Shown here: piece after piece, positions 61,201-64,000 of the stretch | Position numbering within the stretch: the stretch's first letter is position 1 | Layout of the letters: each line of letters opens with the position of its first letter | Assembly: GCA_963695675.1 (NCBI GenBank) | Contig: CAVOGY010000007.1 | Location: forward strand, 124,001-188,000 | Reading direction: 5' to 3' | Source of the DNA: DASUPK01 sp963695675 | Lineage (GTDB): Bacteria > Actinomycetota > Thermoleophilia > Solirubrobacterales > 70-9 | Length of the DNA: 64,000 nucleotides | The notes under the pieces: generated by a model | What the model saw: only the letters and a program-made list of their open reading frames with translations | Databases searched by the model: none | Told to the model about the DNA's origin: nothing | Translations under genes and position numbers: made by a program

Positions 61201-61282
61201 GGCGCCCCCGAGCTCGGGCGGTGGCGGCGGCGGTGGCGGCGGCGGTGCGCCCAGCGGCGGCACCGGCGGGACCGGTCTCTAG
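58205..61282 (+). CDS. Class A penicillin-binding protein
   Basis: 1025 residues. About 270 residues of charged, Gly/Arg-rich disordered cytoplasmic tail come first, then one membrane helix (RLLILIVGLGMLAIVSTFFG-like, about residue 276). GT51 domain: AIEDRRFYEHSGVDIKGMFR, GASTITEQFVKNAL, EYLNTIYFGEGAYGIEAAA. Transpeptidase: GSAFKPF with nucleophile Ser 642, SDN at about 702 and GKTGTT at about 860. The C-terminus is a 90-residue Ser/Gly tail of GGGGG tracts, unusual in length. It polymerises and cross-links peptidoglycan. The start is uncertain; no clear Shine-Dalgarno precedes ATG 58205. Confidence 0.93.
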   Translation: MTDDFDFDFDVDRRPGASRTEARDPEETPETPERERGGNGNRNGARGNGSTGNRGGNGSRGYASRAKELLGRGGELLYGEEEDEVSDPPRASTPPRESAGRDAPRGPAEDDWLSIGDDAFEPGYLSPLRERDDGPAGPPTPGEARNFAKEARRRASRRPSPILDLQVERERLERAAEEEEGDFESILERQPQKSAAARRGSAMRNAVRGGLQGLRRVGGERIAESRDRVHALRERVPTRVAQPRPAGGAGRPPPPHLPRRISSRRPRKPKPGRIKKLRLLILIVGLGMLAIVSTFFGMMMAISQDLPQLENKKEFAEAKNSVVVDDQGNKIGALLNNNQRILVESGDISPYMKEAAVAIEDRRFYEHSGVDIKGMFRAGLADLVPGGSTQGASTITEQFVKNALEAQGSRTIFQKFREAALAYQIERHWDKDKILTEYLNTIYFGEGAYGIEAAARTYFGWNHPGCGRSGHEMCAKDLTPPEAAMLAGIISSPSAYSPRINPQAALDRRNLVLQKMLNEGDMDQAEYDEGIKTQLPAPSEIAKPKDDSLSPYFTSWLRQQVVDLYGPGRAFGGGLTVQSTLDLDMQNTAQEIAQSTLAGIAPTASVVVLDNETGGVKAMVGGNDFNEEPFNIATNGHRQPGSAFKPFTLATALSQGISPSTSYASNEKIFKVPHSKNEYFDVHNYGDEYYGSSSLETATIHSDNSVYAELALGDTLRCTSGCGGSPAVRGGTKRIAHTAHEMGIDTKFSTNPSMVLGAIDPGVSPIEMAHAFETISTGGERVGGNLDSSPGPNDKPEQLGPVAIDKVSSPGGDTIAEDKTRKIRVLSSGVASTMKNILRENVLAGTGVLAQSAGSNAWGKTGTTENNGDAWFCGGTDHFTACVWVGHRDSTESMSTDYNGGPVDGGTYPALIWGRIMSAIESIYREQKAAEAHKGDSSSTSTTDIGSSGYSGYSSGSSGYSSSGGGGNTGGGGGGGGDTGGGGGGSTGGGGGGGPASTPAPPSSGGGGGGGGGGAPSGGTGGTGL

Positions 61283-61353
61283 GGGCGCTCTGCCGCACCA
61301 TTTGAAGCGGCGGCGTTAGTCGCCGCGCCTGATGATTGCGGCGCTAGCGCCCC
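61282..61353. terminator. Convergent inverted repeat after the PBP gene
   Basis: GGGGCGCT at 61282-61289 pairs with AGCGCCCC at 61346-61353, and a GCGGCG-TTAG-type hairpin lies in between. It overlaps the stop codons of both convergent genes. A bidirectional terminator is plausible; no T-run. Confidence 0.45.
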
Positions 61354-61940
61354 CGACCGGCGGCGACGCCATCAACCGCGGGGCGTGGCCGCGACACGTA
61401 TCGGCTGTCTGCGGCGCAGTAGCGCCAGGGGAGCTCCGCGGCCTTGGTGATGCCGATCCGCGTCGCCGCCACGATCTCGGTGCCGTTCCAGTTCTCCGGC
61501 CGGGGTGAGAGCTCGAATGGAGGCGCGAGGAGGTCCGCGCCGTTCAGGGACAGGCCGACGCCAAGCGCCTCGGTGAGCTTGCCCGGCCCGGAGCAGAGCT
61601 GATCGATCTCCTGGCGCCGCCGGCGCTCGCGCATCAGCTCGACCCCCTCGGTCGGCTCCAGCGCTCGGATCAGCACGGCGGCGGCGCTGCCCTGCGGCTC
61701 GGCCACGGCGTTGAGCAGGCTGTGGATGCCATAGGAGAGATAGACGTAGGCATGTCCCGGAGGGCCGAACAGAACCTCGTTGCGCGCGGTGCGCCCGATA
61801 TAGGCGTGGCAGGCCGGATCCGAGGCCTCATAGGCCTCGGTCTCGACGATGATCCCCGCGGTGTTGCCGACGGCGAGCTCGCAGCCGATCAGGTCGCGCG
61901 CGACCTCGTGCACGGAGCGATCAAAGAACTCCCGGTTCAC
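61344..61940 (-). CDS. 3-methyladenine DNA glycosylase (AAG/MPG family)
   Basis: 198 residues, close to the family length. It excises alkylated bases. Seen: VARDLIGCELAVG, IVETEAYEASDPACHAYIGR with the catalytic Glu region, VLFGPPGHAYVYLSYGIHSL, AVLIRALEP, and CSGPGKLTEALGV. The tail VSRPRPAVDGVAAGRGR departs from the usual end. The GTG start overlaps the argH stop, so the two are co-translated. Confidence 0.92.
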   Translation of the reverse strand: MNREFFDRSVHEVARDLIGCELAVGNTAGIIVETEAYEASDPACHAYIGRTARNEVLFGPPGHAYVYLSYGIHSLLNAVAEPQGSAAAVLIRALEPTEGVELMRERRRRQEIDQLCSGPGKLTEALGVGLSLNGADLLAPPFELSPRPENWNGTEIVAATRIGITKAAELPWRYCAADSRYVSRPRPAVDGVAAGRGR

Positions 61941-63307
61941 GCTCGCAATGCCGTGAGCGCCTCGCGCGCCCGTTCGAGTTGCTCCTCCACGCGCGCGGAG
62001 GACGTGCCCCCGGCGGAAACTTTGGATTCGATCGTCCGACCGGACTCGAGGGCCCGCCGAACCGCTTGCCGGGCGTCCTCGGGCACGCCGTCGAGCTCGG
62101 AGTCGGTCAGCTCCGAAAGCACCTTGCCCGACTCGATCGCCGTCCGCACGAGACCGCTCACCAGTCCGTGGGCCTCGCGGAAGGGGACCCCCTCCCGCAC
62201 CAGCGCGTCCGCGAGGTCGGTGGCGGCGAGCATCTCGTCTTCCGCCGCCGCCGCCAGCGCCTCCCGGTTGAACCGGATTCCGGCAAGCATGCCGGTGGCC
62301 GCGGCCAGGCAGAGCTCGAGGTTGTCGATAGCGTCGAACAGAGGCTCCTTGTCCTCCTGGAGGTCCTTGCTGTAGCCGAGCGGCAGGGCGTGCATGGTGC
62401 CGAGCAGGCTGGCGAGCGACGCCGCCACCCGTGGGGCCTTGCCGCGCAGCAGCTCAGCGGCATCGGGGTTCTTCTTCTGGGGCATGATGCTCGAGCCCGA
62501 GGCGAAGGAGTCGGGCAGCTCACAGAAGCCGAACTCCTGGCTCGACCAGAGCACGATCTCGGAGCCGAGCCGGGAGAGATGCATGGCGCAGATCGCCGCG
62601 GCCGAGAGGTAGTCGAGGGCGAAGTCCCGATTCGAAACCGCGTCCAGCGAGTTCGCGTAGGGGCGCTCGAAACCGAGGTCCTCCGCGAGCGCGTCGCGGT
62701 CCACGTCCCAGTTGAGCCCGGCCACCGCCCCGGAGCCCGCGGGCATGTCCGTGGTGGCCTCTGCGGCGCGGAAGAAACGGCGGGCGTCGCGCTCGAACAT
62801 CCAGAAGTAGGCGAGCAGGTGGTGGCCGAGGTAGACGGGCTGCGCGCGCTGTTGGTGGGTGTAGGCCGGGGCCGGCCAATCGCGGTGCGCCTCCGCCTGC
62901 GTCGCCAGGGTCTCCATCAGGGACTCGAGCAGGGCGATCGCCCGGGCGGCATGCGCCCGCACCAACAGCGCCAGGTCGGTCGCCACCTGGTCGTTTCGCG
63001 ACCGCGCGGTGTGGAGCTTGCCGCCGAGCGGCCCAATCAGCTCGGTGAGGCGCCGCTCGATCGCCATGTGGATGTCCTCGTCGTCCTCGCGGAACGCGAA
63101 GGTCCCCTGATCGAGCTCGCCACCGACCTTGTCGAGGCCCTCGGTGATCTGCGCGAGCTCGTCCTCGTCGAGCACGCCGAGCTTCGCCAGCGCCCGGGCG
63201 TGGGCCTTGGACTGCTCGATGTCGAACGACCCCAGCCGCCAGTCGAAGGAGATCGAGGAGTTGATACGCCGGAAGAGCGGGTCCTGTTCTTCGCCAAAGC
63301 GAGTCAT
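61937..63307 (-). CDS. argH: Argininosuccinate lyase
   Basis: 456 residues from ATG 63307. It cleaves argininosuccinate to arginine and fumarate. Seen: VHTARSRNDQVATDLALLVR-like (LHTARSRNDQVATD), YTHQQRAQPVYLGHHLLAYF, GSGAVAGLNWDVDRDALAED and the fumarate-lyase signature GSSIMPQKKNPDAAELLRG. A longer frame (MRGARKRDSC...) runs through the palindromic element; ATG 63307, the first bases of which lie at the element edge, fits the family start better. Other arg genes are not in the window. Confidence 0.94.
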   Translation of the reverse strand: MTRFGEEQDPLFRRINSSISFDWRLGSFDIEQSKAHARALAKLGVLDEDELAQITEGLDKVGGELDQGTFAFREDDEDIHMAIERRLTELIGPLGGKLHTARSRNDQVATDLALLVRAHAARAIALLESLMETLATQAEAHRDWPAPAYTHQQRAQPVYLGHHLLAYFWMFERDARRFFRAAEATTDMPAGSGAVAGLNWDVDRDALAEDLGFERPYANSLDAVSNRDFALDYLSAAAICAMHLSRLGSEIVLWSSQEFGFCELPDSFASGSSIMPQKKNPDAAELLRGKAPRVAASLASLLGTMHALPLGYSKDLQEDKEPLFDAIDNLELCLAAATGMLAGIRFNREALAAAAEDEMLAATDLADALVREGVPFREAHGLVSGLVRTAIESGKVLSELTDSELDGVPEDARQAVRRALESGRTIESKVSAGGTSSARVEEQLERAREALTALRA

Positions 63308-63384
63308 AAAACGGGTTGCGCCTCCGACATAACACGAGTCGCGCTTGCGCGCGCCTCGCATTAACGGCGCACCCTCGCGTCAAG
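63304..63384 (+). repeat. Palindromic element, nested copy between argH and the aminotransferase gene
   Basis: Outer arms CATAAAACGGGTTGCGCCTC and GGCGCACCCTCGCGTC enclose an inner, diverged unit at 63328-63364 (CATAACACGAGTCGCGC, TTGC, GCGCCTCGCATTAA). It fills the whole intergenic space, touching the argH ATG on one side and ending two bases before the neighbouring stop. Confidence 0.75.
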
Positions 63385-63385
63385 T

Positions 63386-64000
63386 CTAGGGCCGGCGACC
63401 CAGGGCTTCGCCGAGCGCCGTACAGACCCGATCGACCTGTGACTCGGTCATCGAGGTGAAGAACGGCAGGGCGAGCGAGCGCTCGGAGACCCGCTCGGCG
63501 ATCGGGAACTCCCCGCCCACAAAGCCAAAACGCTCCCTGTAGGGCGGCAGCAGGTGGATGCAGGGCAGGTAGGCCTTGGAGGCGATCCCGTTCTGCGCGA
63601 GCGAAGAGATCACCGCGTCCCGATCCACACCCACCGGGAGCTGGACGACGAAGACGAACCAGCTGCGTCGCTCGTCGCCCCTGTTCTCGCAGGGGAGCAC
63701 GATGTCGTGATCATCATTCTCGCCCGCGGCCGCGGCACCGACCTGGGTGAGCCGCTCGCGGTAGAGGTCAGCGACGTTGTCGCGGGTGTCGAGCAGCTCG
63801 CCAATGCGCTCGACCTGAGCGATGCCGATCGCGGCCTGCAAGTCCGAGAGCCGGTAGTTGAAGCCGATGCGGTTGTGCTCCACCTCGGCCATGTCCGGCG
63901 CACGACCCTGGTTGCGCTCGCTCCTCACTCGCTCCGCGACCTCGCGCTGGGAGGTGACCAGGACCCCGCCCTCCCCGGTGGTCATCTGCTTGTTCGCATA
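63386..64000 (-). CDS. DegT/DnrJ/EryC1-family aminotransferase, 5' end outside window
   Basis: The last 204 residues are visible. The start of the visible part, YANKQMTTGEGGVLVT, contains the PLP Lys (NKQ) of sugar aminotransferases. RNQGRAPDMAEVEHNRIGFN, RLSDLQAAIGIAQ and SWFVFVVQLP follow, then IASKAYLPCIHLLPPYRERF. Such enzymes aminate NDP-keto-sugars for glycans or antibiotics; the neighbours upstream are not visible. Downstream it abuts the nested element before argH. Confidence 0.9.
   Translation of the reverse strand, partial: YANKQMTTGEGGVLVTSQREVAERVRSERNQGRAPDMAEVEHNRIGFNYRLSDLQAAIGIAQVERIGELLDTRDNVADLYRERLTQVGAAAAGENDDHDIVLPCENRGDERRSWFVFVVQLPVGVDRDAVISSLAQNGIASKAYLPCIHLLPPYRERFGFVGGEFPIAERVSERSLALPFFTSMTESQVDRVCTALGEALGRRP

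Overview
The window is a G+C-rich chromosomal segment of an actinobacterium, most likely a deep-branching Thermoleophilia / Solirubrobacterales-type lineage. The evidence is gene content only: a GarA/FtsR pair, SepF, an RsiG-like anti-sigma factor, a MurA with Asp in place of the usual catalytic Cys, an ImuB-DnaE2 cassette behind a CGAAC-N4-GTTCG SOS box, and a secreted protein whose N-terminus (RRPSAGAVIGFVALCVALGG) is a form common in that group. No 16S comparison could be run, so the placement is inference.

Layout. 1-3720: two tandem membrane proteins related to each other, an FAD oxidase and an SRPBCC protein. 3732-5957: ftsR, garA, an rsiG-like gene and pgsA. 5966-10454: proS (interrupted by two +1 frameshifts), two secreted RTX-repeat proteins, and between them the debris of an integrase and of another RTX gene. 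10530-23510: the widely conserved order rpsB-tsf-pyrH-frr-uppS-cdsA-dxr-rseP-ispG(-proS), read leftwards, opened up by lineage-specific inserts (cyclase, secreted protein, acyl-CoA ligase, deacetylase). 23725-28160: rluD-type synthase, lspA, yggT, proC, sepF, yggS, pgeF, a division and envelope neighbourhood. 28191-31577: NlpC/P60 protein, CCA-type nucleotidyltransferase, PQQ-type beta-propeller. 31588-37876: histidine operon hisZ-G-D-B-H-A-(DoxX)-F. 38057-45812: murA, an HD protein, a hydrolase, an MFS transporter flanked by two look-alike small RNA genes, a frameshifted isocitrate/isopropylmalate-type dehydrogenase and small proteins. 45879-50944: SOS mutagenesis cassette imuB-DUF6504-dnaE2. 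51431-56831: one rRNA operon (16S-23S-5S, minus strand) with no tRNA in the spacer. 56837-64000: tyrS, a class A PBP, a 3-methyladenine glycosylase, argH and a partial DegT-type aminotransferase.

The most striking signal is a family of short imperfect palindromes (arms like AAACGGGTTGCGC and GCGCACCCTCGCAT) at twelve loci. Copies sit in intergenic DNA and in the 16S-23S spacer. They supply start or stop codons and terminal peptides of hisH, hisZ, imuB, lspA, argH and a hydrolase. Two lie in frame inside the DUF6504 gene and dnaE2. Four loci are nested, one copy inside the loop of another. This resembles, in behaviour only, the Rickettsia palindromic elements.

The second notable signal is the pair of candidate small RNAs around the MFS gene. 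They share a promoter of identical geometry (TTGAC-N17-TAGGGT) and a near-identical GNRA-capped terminator. A further structured RNA ending in an intrinsic terminator lies between a strong promoter and the 16S gene and could be an rRNA attenuator.
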